Part shown: in pieces, positions 1 through 5,712 of the stretch | How positions within the stretch are numbered: the stretch's first letter is position 1 | Layout: every line of letters begins with the position of its first letter | Assembly (NCBI GenBank): GCA_031266115.1 | Contig: JAISBQ010000046.1 | Span: 1-11,137, forward strand | Origin: Bifidobacteriaceae bacterium | GTDB taxonomy: Bacteria > Actinomycetota > Actinomycetes > Actinomycetales > WQXJ01 | DNA length: 11,137 nucleotides | Direction: 5' to 3' | Notes under the pieces: model-generated | Databases searched by the model: none | Seen by the model: the letters and a program-made list of their open reading frames with translations, nothing else | Told to the model about the DNA's origin: nothing | Program-made: the position numbers and the translations under genes

Positions 1-1132
1 CGTCCCCCACGATCACGGTTCCCACCTCGATCCCGCTGGTGTCCTCGATCTCGGCCCCCACAACCGTGAGCCCCGCAGCGACGGAGTCCGATGCCGGCGC
101 CCGCGTCTCGTACAGCCAGGACCGCAATTCGCGTTCTTGGGCCCGCGCGAGGCGCCGGACGGTGTCAGGATCCTCGGCACGCGCACGCAAGACCGCCAGG
201 GTCTGGAGTACCGAATCGTGCAGGTGGGCGGCGATGTCGGCGCGTTCTGCTTCGCGGGCGCGGGCGGCTCGTTCATCGCCGAGTTCCCCTAACAGCCGCA
301 GCCACCACGGAGCGAGCACCGTGGCTACACCTGCGACCACGGCGAGCCCCGCCAGGATCGCGTAACCGAGCGATCCGGCGGGCTGGCCTCGCCAGATCAG
401 CAGCACCACGCCGGTGATGACCAGTGCCAAACCGCCCACGAGCCTCACCACCGACACCGGAGAACGCCCGCCCGAAGCCGTGGACAGGAAGCTGGGCAGG
501 GCGCCGCCCAATCCCGGCACGCCCAAGCTCGCGCCGCCTGCCGGAACCGGTCTTCCACCCGACGCGCCACCGAGGGAGGGAGACGGCGGGCCACCCTCAG
601 CTCTGCTCCCACTCCCACCGGCGTCACCCTCGGCGTCTGGAACCGGCGCGGTGCCCCTCGAGGCACGCAGCCCCGAGACGACACCGGATGAGCCGGCGTC
701 ACGCGGGGGCTTGCGGCCATCGCCACCCCGTCTCTCCAACTGGCTCCACACCAGTGCGACACCGCCGATCAGCGCACCGGCGGGCAGCCACCATTCCAGC
801 CGGGCGTTCACACCCGCCGATTGCGCGGCGAGCAGGCTGGCCGCGATGACGCAGACCGCTCCAGCCAGAGCGATGCTCGTCTGGCGGGTCCAGGTCAGGC
901 GGAAGATCAGGGGCACCCGGCGGGTGGTCGAGGGTTTCGCGCTCGGCATCGCCACCCAGAGGAACGTGTACAGCACCGCGCTGGCCCCCAGCGCAGCAAG
1001 CCCTCCCACGAACATCCATCGCACCACCGACACCCGCAACCCCAGATGCGCGGCCACACCCCGCGCTACGCCAGCGATCAAGCGCCCGCTGCTCGCGCGC
1101 ACCAGCGGCGGACGGGTACCTCGGCGGCTCAT
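1..1132 (-). CDS. PspC-domain sensor histidine kinase, C-terminus outside window
   Basis: Membrane sensor kinase of a two-component system; 377 residues are visible before the window edge. Residues about 12-65 are a PspC domain (SSGRLIAGVARGVAAHLGL, then a hydrophobic helix ending LYTFLWVAMP). Further membrane helices lie near 87-104, 116-130, 229-246 and 255-275. A Gly/Pro/Ser-rich linker fills about 135-222. A HisKA_3-type dimerisation helix begins near 290; the motif AAHLHDSVLQTL puts the phosphoacceptor at His305, followed by the usual ELRSWLYE. The HATPase domain is missing only because the window ends. ATG at 1132 is the first in-frame ATG after a stop, though its Shine-Dalgarno sequence is weak. 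The gene diverges from a PspC membrane protein, a standard actinobacterial arrangement in which a NarL/LuxR-type regulator usually follows the kinase; that gene would lie left of position 1. The signal sensed is unknown; cell-envelope stress is inferred from the family. Confidence 0.9.
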   Translation of the reverse strand, partial: MSRRGTRPPLVRASSGRLIAGVARGVAAHLGLRVSVVRWMFVGGLAALGASAVLYTFLWVAMPSAKPSTTRRVPLIFRLTWTRQTSIALAGAVCVIAASLLAAQSAGVNARLEWWLPAGALIGGVALVWSQLERRGGDGRKPPRDAGSSGVVSGLRASRGTAPVPDAEGDAGGSGSRAEGGPPSPSLGGASGGRPVPAGGASLGVPGLGGALPSFLSTASGGRSPVSVVRLVGGLALVITGVVLLIWRGQPAGSLGYAILAGLAVVAGVATVLAPWWLRLLGELGDERAARAREAERADIAAHLHDSVLQTLAVLRARAEDPDTVRRLARAQERELRSWLYETRAPASDSVAAGLTVVGAEIEDTSGIEVGTVIVGD

Positions 1133-1244
1133 CAGGCCATGCAATCACGTTCCAGCGCCCGACCGGCGCCCCTCAGCGCACAATCAGGGTTGTTTCAGGG
1201 GGATCCCCGATGAATCCGGGGTCACGTCCCACAAGACTGGTCGC
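1133..1244. promoter_or_regulatory. Divergent intergenic region, kinase / PspC protein, with a dyad
   Basis: This 112-bp gap must hold the promoters of both divergent units. It contains a perfect 10-nt palindrome, GGGGATCCCC (1199-1208), overlapping a second dyad, CCCCG (1205-1209) with CGGGG (1217-1221). Such symmetry just upstream of the pspC start is a plausible site for the cognate response regulator, which would be autoregulation as in LiaR-type systems. That role is inference. I could not assign a convincing -35/-10 pair in either direction. Confidence 0.35.
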
Positions 1245-3083
1245 ATGAGCGCATATCCATCGGCACCTCCGCCGCGCCCGCAGGGCGGACGATCAGGATT
1301 CGACAATTTCCTTGCCTCGGTCAGACGCATGGGAATCTGGCGTACCGACGATCGCTGGATGGGAGGCGTGGCCGCCGGCATTGCCCATCGGTTGGGTGTG
1401 GACCCACTGTTGATCCGCGGCGCATTCGTGGTGGCCGGGTTGCTCGGCGGCGTCGGGTTCTTGATCTACGGCATCGCCTGGCTCCTTCTCCCCGAAGCCG
1501 CCGACGGCCGCATCCATCTTCAAGAGGCGAGCTACGGGCGTGTGACCGCAGGATTCGTCGGTTCGGTGATTATGGGGGTGATAGGCCTGATCGGCATGCC
1601 ACCCTTCATCGGCGTGACGGGCGGTTGGGGCTCCATCGTGATCGCGATCATGCTGGTAGTGGCGCTGGTGGTGGCCCTGCCGGCCCTGGCCAGTTCCCCA
1701 GGCAGGAGGCCTAGTGGTGCCCCTGGGTCCCCGTGGGCTCCACCGTACGATGCCGCCCCTCCCCACCCGTATCCCCCATCGCCGAGTGCGGGGCCAGGTG
1801 GGCCAGGTGGGCCAGGCAGCGTGGATAGTGTCGGCGGTCCGGGTGCTGGGGCTCCGGGCGTGCCGGATGCTGGGATTCCGACCGCGCCAGCTCCAAGCAC
1901 AAAGGTTCCCGGTGCCGATGTTCCGGATGTTGGGGGCACGGGCATGGCAAGTCCAGGCACAGGGGCGGGTGCCGCGGGTCAGGATGCCAGCGTCACAGGG
2001 GCGACACTCGCATCCGGCGCGGGCGGTCCCGGCGGAGCGGCGGGGCCGGGCGACGCCGGGGCCGCTGGTGACACCGCGGGTACCACACAAGCATTCGCCA
2101 CTGGCTCTGGACCAGGGCAGACCACCCGCGTGAGCGCCGACGCTGCCGTGGGGCCAAGCGGATATGTGCCGACTCCCCCCAACCCCTCACCACCCGGCCC
2201 GCATCCCCCGGCCCGCGGCACGCCCGCGAGCGGGGCACATTCTCCCTGGCGACGAGGCGGCGCAGCCGGCGTCCCCCTCGTCCAGCCGATCCCGTATTCG
2301 CCGGCGGCGGCACCTATCGCTCCGACCGTCGCGCCGCCGGGCCCACCGCGACCCGTTCACGCACGCAGGCAGCGGCCCGGCGGCGTGGTGTGGGCCACCG
2401 TGTTGGCGTTCGCCCTGTTCATCGTTGCCGGCGTCATGCTGCTCGACCGGCGGGGGGCGGGGGTCTTCGGCAGCGCCTACGCGCCCGCGCTGGCAGTGGG
2501 CGGGGTCCTCGCGTTGTTGGGGATCGCCATCGTCGGATTGTCCATGCTGGGGCGACGCATCGGCGGGATGACCGCGTGCGCCATCCTCGTCATGGTTCTG
2601 GGCCTTCCCACGTTGGCCGTTGTCGACGCCACATCACGGATCAGTTGGGGACCGGCGGTTGGGCAGACCGTGTGGGAGCCCTCGGGCACGGCGGACTTGC
2701 GCGGCCAATATGAACTGGGAATCGGCGATGCCGTGCTGGACTTGAGCGAGACCGGACCCATCCTCGGGAAGAGTCGGACCGTCGATTTCGAGGTGGGGAT
2801 AGGGCAGGCCCGGCTGATCCTTCCGCCGGATGTGTCGACCCGCGTGATCGCGCGGGTCGACATCGGAGATGTCCGCACCACGCTGCCAGCGGGCTGGGAG
2901 GTCACACGCGGCCGGTCCGGCAAGGCCGAACTGGCCTTCGGCAGCAACGCGAGCGTGGGAGGGGTGGGCAACGGCGTCACCGCACGGTCACCCGAGTTTG
3001 TCGAGAATGGCGGGCCGACGCTTGAGATACGGGTCAGCGTGTCCATCGGTCACCTCAGCATCTACCAAGGAGAACCGTCATGA
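1245..3083 (+). CDS. PspC / LiaF-like multi-pass membrane protein
   Basis: 612-residue membrane protein, probably a modulator or effector of the divergent PspC kinase. Residues about 25-90 form a PspC domain (TDDRWMGGVAAGIAHRLGVD, then a long hydrophobic stretch ending YGIAWLLLPEA, then the typical DGRIHLQEA). Hydrophobic helices follow near 102-120 and 130-149. A Pro/Gly/Ala-rich, probably disordered linker spans about 151-378. Three more helices lie near 380-400, 411-434 and 441-461. The C-terminal 145 residues are beta-rich (YELGIGDAVLDLSE, VGIGQARLILPPDVSTRV, VDIGDVRTTLPAGW, VSIGHLSIYQGEPS), repeating short strands as in LiaF/DUF2154-type or Toast-rack folds. The frame stays open upstream to 414, but ATG 1245 is preferred because it begins the conserved region and lies outside the kinase gene. 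The stop overlaps the next start. Envelope-stress function is a family inference. Confidence 0.85.
   Translation: MSAYPSAPPPRPQGGRSGFDNFLASVRRMGIWRTDDRWMGGVAAGIAHRLGVDPLLIRGAFVVAGLLGGVGFLIYGIAWLLLPEAADGRIHLQEASYGRVTAGFVGSVIMGVIGLIGMPPFIGVTGGWGSIVIAIMLVVALVVALPALASSPGRRPSGAPGSPWAPPYDAAPPHPYPPSPSAGPGGPGGPGSVDSVGGPGAGAPGVPDAGIPTAPAPSTKVPGADVPDVGGTGMASPGTGAGAAGQDASVTGATLASGAGGPGGAAGPGDAGAAGDTAGTTQAFATGSGPGQTTRVSADAAVGPSGYVPTPPNPSPPGPHPPARGTPASGAHSPWRRGGAAGVPLVQPIPYSPAAAPIAPTVAPPGPPRPVHARRQRPGGVVWATVLAFALFIVAGVMLLDRRGAGVFGSAYAPALAVGGVLALLGIAIVGLSMLGRRIGGMTACAILVMVLGLPTLAVVDATSRISWGPAVGQTVWEPSGTADLRGQYELGIGDAVLDLSETGPILGKSRTVDFEVGIGQARLILPPDVSTRVIARVDIGDVRTTLPAGWEVTRGRSGKAELAFGSNASVGGVGNGVTARSPEFVENGGPTLEIRVSVSIGHLSIYQGEPS
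1791..1979 (+). repeat. Low-complexity tandem repeats inside the PspC-protein linker
   Basis: Three 9-nt tandem units GGGCCAGG(T/C) at 1791-1799, 1800-1808 and 1809-1817 encode successive Gly-Pro-Gly triplets. Just downstream are decayed repeats: a segment near 1839-1856 recurs 24 bp later, and the stretch beginning at 1861 recurs from 1921 with a period of 60 bp (VPDAGIP-like and VPDVGG-like peptides). All periods are multiples of three, so copy-number change would lengthen or shorten the linker without shifting frame. The repeats belong to the coding sequence and are not a mobile element. Confidence 0.6.
3067..3083 (+). promoter_or_regulatory. Shine-Dalgarno and ATGA start/stop overlap
   Basis: AAGGAG at 3067-3072 lies 7 nt before ATG 3080. 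That ATG overlaps the TGA of the PspC gene in the sequence ATGA (3080-3083). The strong ribosome binding site inside the upstream gene, with the 4-nt overlap, indicates translational coupling and fixes the start of the small membrane protein. Confidence 0.8.
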
Positions 3084-3598
3084 GCACCACACCCAAGCCC
3101 AAGCGCCGCCGGTCATCGGTCCCTCCCCCGGACGCGAACCTCGCCCCGCCGGCGCCCGAGGCCCCGGCCCAAGGTGTGCCGCTGGCAGCCCAGCCGACCG
3201 CTGAGATCCCGCCTGTGGCCCCACCGATCCCCGTCACCCCGCCCACACAATCGACGCCGTCATCCGCCGGTTCTTGGGCGCCGGCCGCGCCGGTCCCGAT
3301 GTCACCACCGGCCGTGCCTCACGCGCCCGCTGCGCTTCACCCGGCCGCACCGGCCGACTACAGCCTGGTGCCGCCCAGCCGGCCGCGGGTGGGCGGACTC
3401 GTGTGGGGCGTGATCGTCACCGTGGTGGGGCTGGCGGTGACCCTCATCGGCTTCCGGCGGACCACCGTGGACCTCGATGTGCTCGCCATCGTTGCCCTGT
3501 TCGCCGTCGGCGTCATCCTGTTGACGGGGGCGCTCATCGCGGCCGTCAGGGGCCGCGCAAAGCCCGCCGTACCACCCACCTATCCGCATCCGCGGTAA
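3080..3598 (+). CDS. Proline-rich two-helix membrane protein coupled to the PspC protein
   Basis: 172 residues; I do not recognise a named family. Residues 1-105 are hydrophilic and rich in Pro, Ala and Ser, opening with a basic patch (PKPKRRRSS), and look disordered. Two hydrophobic helices follow: GGLVWGVIVTVVGLAVTLIGF (about 109-129) and a second near 135-160 (LDVLAIVALFAVGVILLTG), separated by RRTTVDLDV. A short basic tail (RGRAKP) follows. The gene is translationally coupled to the PspC protein through an ATGA overlap with a good ribosome binding site, so it probably works in the same membrane complex. Similar small two-helix proteins often follow PspC genes in Actinobacteria, but their function is not known to me. 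The basic N-terminal region, followed by a helical hairpin, would place both ends in the cytoplasm; this is inference. Confidence 0.82.
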   Translation: MSTTPKPKRRRSSVPPPDANLAPPAPEAPAQGVPLAAQPTAEIPPVAPPIPVTPPTQSTPSSAGSWAPAAPVPMSPPAVPHAPAALHPAAPADYSLVPPSRPRVGGLVWGVIVTVVGLAVTLIGFRRTTVDLDVLAIVALFAVGVILLTGALIAAVRGRAKPAVPPTYPHPR

Positions 3599-3600
3599 CC

Positions 3601-3644
3601 GCCCCGGTCCCACAGCGGTCGGGGGGGCATCCCACGACCGGGGC
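3601..3644 (+). terminator. Hairpin after the pspC pair (first of two)
   Basis: A perfect 9-bp inverted repeat, GCCCCGGTC (3601-3609) with GACCGGGGC (3636-3644), begins 2 nt after the stop codon, with a 26-nt loop. An alternative, more compact stem CGGTCG (3616-3621) with CGACCG (3635-3640) competes for the same right arm. There is no U-tract, as is common for high-GC actinobacterial terminators. Confidence 0.5.
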
Positions 3645-3649
3645 AACAA

Positions 3650-3686
3650 CCGAGCCGGACCCTCCAGGGCGGGGGGTCCGGCTCGG
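3650..3686 (+). terminator. Strong hairpin terminator of the pspC operon
   Basis: A perfect 13-bp inverted repeat, CCGAGCCGGACCC (3650-3662) with GGGTCCGGCTCGG (3674-3686), has an 11-nt loop. The next inner pair, T3663 with G3673, is a wobble only in plus-strand RNA, which agrees with termination of the plus-strand operon. There is no T-run downstream. It is the strongest terminator candidate in the window. Confidence 0.7.
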
Positions 3687-3716
3687 ACCGCCTCTGGGGC
3701 CGAGCGCAACCCGCGG

Positions 3717-3732
3717 CGATTGGCCGTCGGCC
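3717..3732. repeat. 16-nt direct repeat, left copy
   Basis: CGATTGGCCGTCGGCC here recurs with one change (CGATTAGCCGTCGGCC) at 4043-4058, 326 bp away in the same orientation. The two copies bracket most of the palindromic elements of the interval. At 15/16 identity in GC-rich DNA the match is suggestive but not proof of shared origin. Confidence 0.5.
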
Positions 3733-3745
3733 CGTCTTCGACTTG

Positions 3746-3763
3746 CGCGGACGCGCGTCCGCG
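3746..3763. repeat. Perfect 18-nt palindrome
   Basis: CGCGGACGCGCGTCCGCG is its own reverse complement. Its arm GTCCGCG is the same 7-mer that forms the stems of the two 27-nt repeats downstream (3805-3831 and 3866-3892), so it may be a third, rearranged member of that family. It could be a protein binding site or a hairpin in either transcript. Confidence 0.6.
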
Positions 3764-3804
3764 GGAAGCCTTGCGTCGACACTTCTTGTGCGGGAGGGAG
3801 GATG

Positions 3805-3831
3805 CGGTCTGTCCGCGCGTGCGCAGACTCA
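3805..3831. repeat. 27-nt hairpin repeat, copy 1
   Basis: Begins CGGTCTGTCCGCGCGTGCGC and ends AGACTCA; copy 2 at 3866-3892 is identical at 26 of 27 positions, 61 bp away. The core is a hairpin, GTCCGCG (3811-3817) with CGCAGAC (3822-3828) and a 4-nt loop. The single mismatch (C3814 opposite A3825) becomes a G.U pair in minus-strand RNA. Confidence 0.75.
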
Positions 3832-3848
3832 GGCTGGCGGATCAGCCT
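3831..3848. repeat. 6-bp hairpin between the 27-nt repeats
   Basis: AGGCTG (3831-3836) pairs with CAGCCT (3843-3848) around a 6-nt loop, directly abutting copy 1 of the 27-nt repeat. It forms part of the 61-bp spacing unit between the two copies. Function unknown. Confidence 0.45.
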
Positions 3849-3865
3849 CTCGTCGCGAGTCGCGT

Positions 3866-3892
3866 CGGTCTGTCCGCGCGTGCGCGGACTCA
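3866..3892. repeat. 27-nt hairpin repeat, copy 2
   Basis: Second copy of the element at 3805-3831, differing only by G instead of A at 3886. Its stem is perfect: GTCCGCG (3872-3878) with CGCGGAC (3883-3889), loop CGTG. Both copies have the same orientation. Confidence 0.75.
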
Positions 3893-3930
3893 TGACGCGT
3901 GGTGTGGCGGCTCGGTGAGCCGGTCGATGA

Positions 3931-3985
3931 GTGCCGAACCCGCGCCAACACAGCTTCGACTGGCCTGTTGGCACGGGTTCGGCAC
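3931..3985. repeat. 55-nt long palindrome, copy A
   Basis: An inverted repeat with 20-nt arms and a 15-nt loop. GTGCCGAACCCG at the left end pairs with CGGGTTCGGCAC at the right; after one mismatch (C3943 opposite A3973), GCCAACA pairs with TGTTGGC. In minus-strand RNA the mismatch is a G.U pair, so the 20-bp stem is continuous. Copy B lies at 4067-4121. It lies about 156 nt beyond the guaA stop in the guaA direction. It resembles a REP-type extragenic palindrome or a rho-independent terminator without a U-tract. Confidence 0.85.
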
Positions 3986-4042
3986 CTCCGGCGAACGATG
4001 CCGTTCCCACCATCCCGCATCACCCCAGGTCACAGCGTTGAC

Positions 4043-4058
4043 CGATTAGCCGTCGGCC
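4043..4058. repeat. 16-nt direct repeat, right copy
   Basis: CGATTAGCCGTCGGCC matches 3717-3732 at 15 of 16 positions. It lies 8 nt before the second 55-nt palindrome. Confidence 0.5.
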
Positions 4059-4066
4059 TCACGAGC

Positions 4067-4121
4067 GTGCCAAACCCGCGCCAACACAGCTCCCGGGGGC
4101 GTGTTGGCACGGGTTCGGCAC
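4067..4121 (-). terminator. 55-nt long palindrome, copy B; likely guaA 3' hairpin
   Basis: Exactly the same length as the copy at 3931-3985. The left arm differs at one base (A4072 for G) and the right arm is identical; the loops differ. On the plus strand the stem has C.A mismatches at 4072/4116, 4079/4109 and 4088/4100; each becomes G.U or U.G in minus-strand RNA, giving 22 consecutive pairs. The hairpin starts 19 nt after the guaA stop in the guaA direction, the right place for a terminator or a 3'-end stabilising structure. No U-tract follows. Family membership as an extragenic repeat is inference from the two copies. Confidence 0.65.
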
Positions 4122-4140
4122 TGTCACGCCGGCCGGCGCG

Positions 4141-5712
4141 TCACTCCCATTCGATGGTGCCGGGGGGTTTGCTGGTCACGTCGAGAAGGACGCGGTTCAC
4201 GTCGCGAACCTCGTTGGTGATGCGCCGGGACACACGGGCCAGGAGTTCGTGAGACAGGCGCGCCCAGTCGGCAGTCATCGCATCCTCACTGGTCACCGGC
4301 CGAATCACCACCGGGTGCCCGTAAGTGCGTTCATCGCCTTGGACCCCGACCGAGCGGACGTCGGCCAGCAGGACCACCGGGCATTGCCAGATCTCACGAT
4401 CCAGCCCTGCCGCGCTGAATTCCTCGCGGACGATGGCGTCAGCCGCCCTGAGAACATCCAGCCTTCCCTGGGTGACGTCCCCGACAATGCGAATGGCGAG
4501 ACCAGGACCAGGGAAAGGCTGGCGCCACACCATGGAATCGGGCAAGCCAAGCTCCCCGCCAACGGCCCGAACCTCGTCCTTGAACAGGGCGCGAAGTGGC
4601 TCCACCAGCTCGAATCGCAAGTCTTCGGGGAGCCCGCCCACGTTGTGGTGAGACTTGATGGTGGCGGCGCCCTCGCCGCCACCGGATTCCACCACATCTG
4701 GGTAGAGCGTTCCCTGGACGAGGAAGCGGACGGGATTGGCGTCATCGTCGGGGTGATCCGCGACGGCCGATCTGGCGGCCGCCTCGAAAGCCCGGATGAA
4801 CTCCCGGCCGATGATCTTTCGCTTGGTCTCCGGGTCAGCCACCCCGCGCAAAGCCTCCAGGAACACATCCGCGGCGTCGCTCACGACGAGGCGGGCACCG
4901 GTGACGGCGACGAAATCACGCTCCACCTGATCGCGTTCACCAGCCCGCAGCAGACCGTGGTCCACGAACACGCAGGTCAACCGGTCGCCGATGGCCCGCT
5001 GGACCAGCGCCGCGGCGACGGCCGAATCGACACCACCGGACAGGCCGCAGATCGCGCGGCCATCGCCCACCTGGGCGCGGATCGCGGCCACCTGCTCGGC
5101 GAGGATGGACCCCGGCGTCCAATCCGGCGTCAGCCCGGCACCGGAATACAGGAAGTGTTCGATGGCGCGCTGCCCTAACGGCGTGTGGCGAACCTCCGGA
5201 TGCCACTGGACGCCAAACAGGCGGCGGGACCGATCTTCGAACGCGGCAACCGGAGCGCCCGGGGTGGCGGCGAGCACCTCGAAACCCTCGGGTGGCTGGG
5301 TGACCGCCACACCGTGGGACATCCACACCGACTGTTCGGCCGGGGAGCCGGCGAGGAGGGTGCCGGGGGCGCCGATGTGGGCGCTGGCATGGCCGTACTC
5401 GCCGGTGGCGGCGGCATCGACATCGCCGCCCAGTACGTGCGCCATCGCCTGGAAGCCGTAGCAGATGCCGAGGACGGGAACGCCGGCCTCGAACAGGGCG
5501 GGGTCCACCTGGGGGGCGCCGGGCGCATACACGCTGGCGGGGCCGCCGGACAGGATGATCGCAGCCGGCTCACGGGCGAGAATCCGCTCCACCGACCACG
5601 TGTGGGGAACGATCTCGGAATACACGTGGGCCTCGCGCACCCGCCGGGCGATCAGCTGAGCGTATTGGGCGCCGTAATCGACAACCACGACGGGACGGTG
5701 GGCTGAAGTCAC
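4141..5712 (-). CDS. guaA: GMP synthase (glutamine-hydrolysing)
   Basis: Converts XMP, glutamine and ATP to GMP in the cytoplasm, the last step of de novo guanine nucleotide synthesis. The 523 residues match the family's usual length. Residues 7-190 are a class I glutamine amidotransferase: GICYG with nucleophile Cys84, and GVQWHPE with His171 and Glu173. The ATP pyrophosphatase domain has the PP-loop SGGVDS at 225-230. The C-terminal dimerisation domain carries RQPFPGPGLAIRI (about 397-409) and ends with the typical TSKPPGTIEWE. I chose GTG 5712 (TSAHRPVVVVDYGAQYAQLI follows) because family members begin here. ATG 5796 would add 28 non-conserved residues and run into the inverted repeat at 5785-5848. 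The gene is divergent from pta and convergent with the pspC operon, so it is probably monocistronic within this window. Confidence 0.97.
   Translation of the reverse strand: MTSAHRPVVVVDYGAQYAQLIARRVREAHVYSEIVPHTWSVERILAREPAAIILSGGPASVYAPGAPQVDPALFEAGVPVLGICYGFQAMAHVLGGDVDAAATGEYGHASAHIGAPGTLLAGSPAEQSVWMSHGVAVTQPPEGFEVLAATPGAPVAAFEDRSRRLFGVQWHPEVRHTPLGQRAIEHFLYSGAGLTPDWTPGSILAEQVAAIRAQVGDGRAICGLSGGVDSAVAAALVQRAIGDRLTCVFVDHGLLRAGERDQVERDFVAVTGARLVVSDAADVFLEALRGVADPETKRKIIGREFIRAFEAAARSAVADHPDDDANPVRFLVQGTLYPDVVESGGGEGAATIKSHHNVGGLPEDLRFELVEPLRALFKDEVRAVGGELGLPDSMVWRQPFPGPGLAIRIVGDVTQGRLDVLRAADAIVREEFSAAGLDREIWQCPVVLLADVRSVGVQGDERTYGHPVVIRPVTSEDAMTADWARLSHELLARVSRRITNEVRDVNRVLLDVTSKPPGTIEWE

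Larger units (their letters stand above)
3599..4140. other. Gene-free, palindrome-rich interval between convergent operons
   Basis: No credible gene lies in these 542 bp: open frames on both strands lack ribosome binding sites and recognisable domains, and they run through the repeats. The interval holds at least eleven dyads: 3601-3644, 3650-3686, 3746-3763, 3811-3828, 3831-3848, 3872-3889, 3909-3921, 3931-3985, 3993-4006, 4067-4121 and 4127-4138. Several are repeated in pairs. The short ones not listed separately are GGCTC/GAGCC at 3909-3921 (3-nt loop), GAACG/CGTTC at 3993-4006 (4-nt loop), and the perfect palindrome CGCCGGCCGGCG at 4127-4138, just after the guaA stop. The left part serves the pspC operon and the right part faces the 3' end of guaA. 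Confidence 0.75.

Noticed and set aside
290..292. Rare TTA leucine codon in the kinase as a possible bldA-type control point
   Set aside because: guaA also contains a TTA codon (Leu179), so it does not single out the kinase, and the organism is not shown to be a streptomycete.
414..1244. Plus-strand extension of the PspC gene upstream to ATG 414 (277 extra residues)
   Set aside because: It is antisense to the kinase gene, has no domain-like sequence, and results from stop-poor GC-rich DNA. The conserved PspC sequence begins just after ATG 1245.
3546..4049. Open frames of 109-155 codons on both strands in the repeat interval
   Set aside because: They are composed of the palindromic repeats, lack ribosome binding sites and are Arg/Pro/Ser-rich without domains.
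3805..4121. CRISPR array
   Set aside because: There are only two copies of each of two different palindromes, with unequal spacing (61 and 136 bp) and no cas gene in the window.
4249..5178. 309-residue plus-strand open frame inside guaA
   Set aside because: Exact antisense of a fully conserved guaA; no ribosome binding site or domain.
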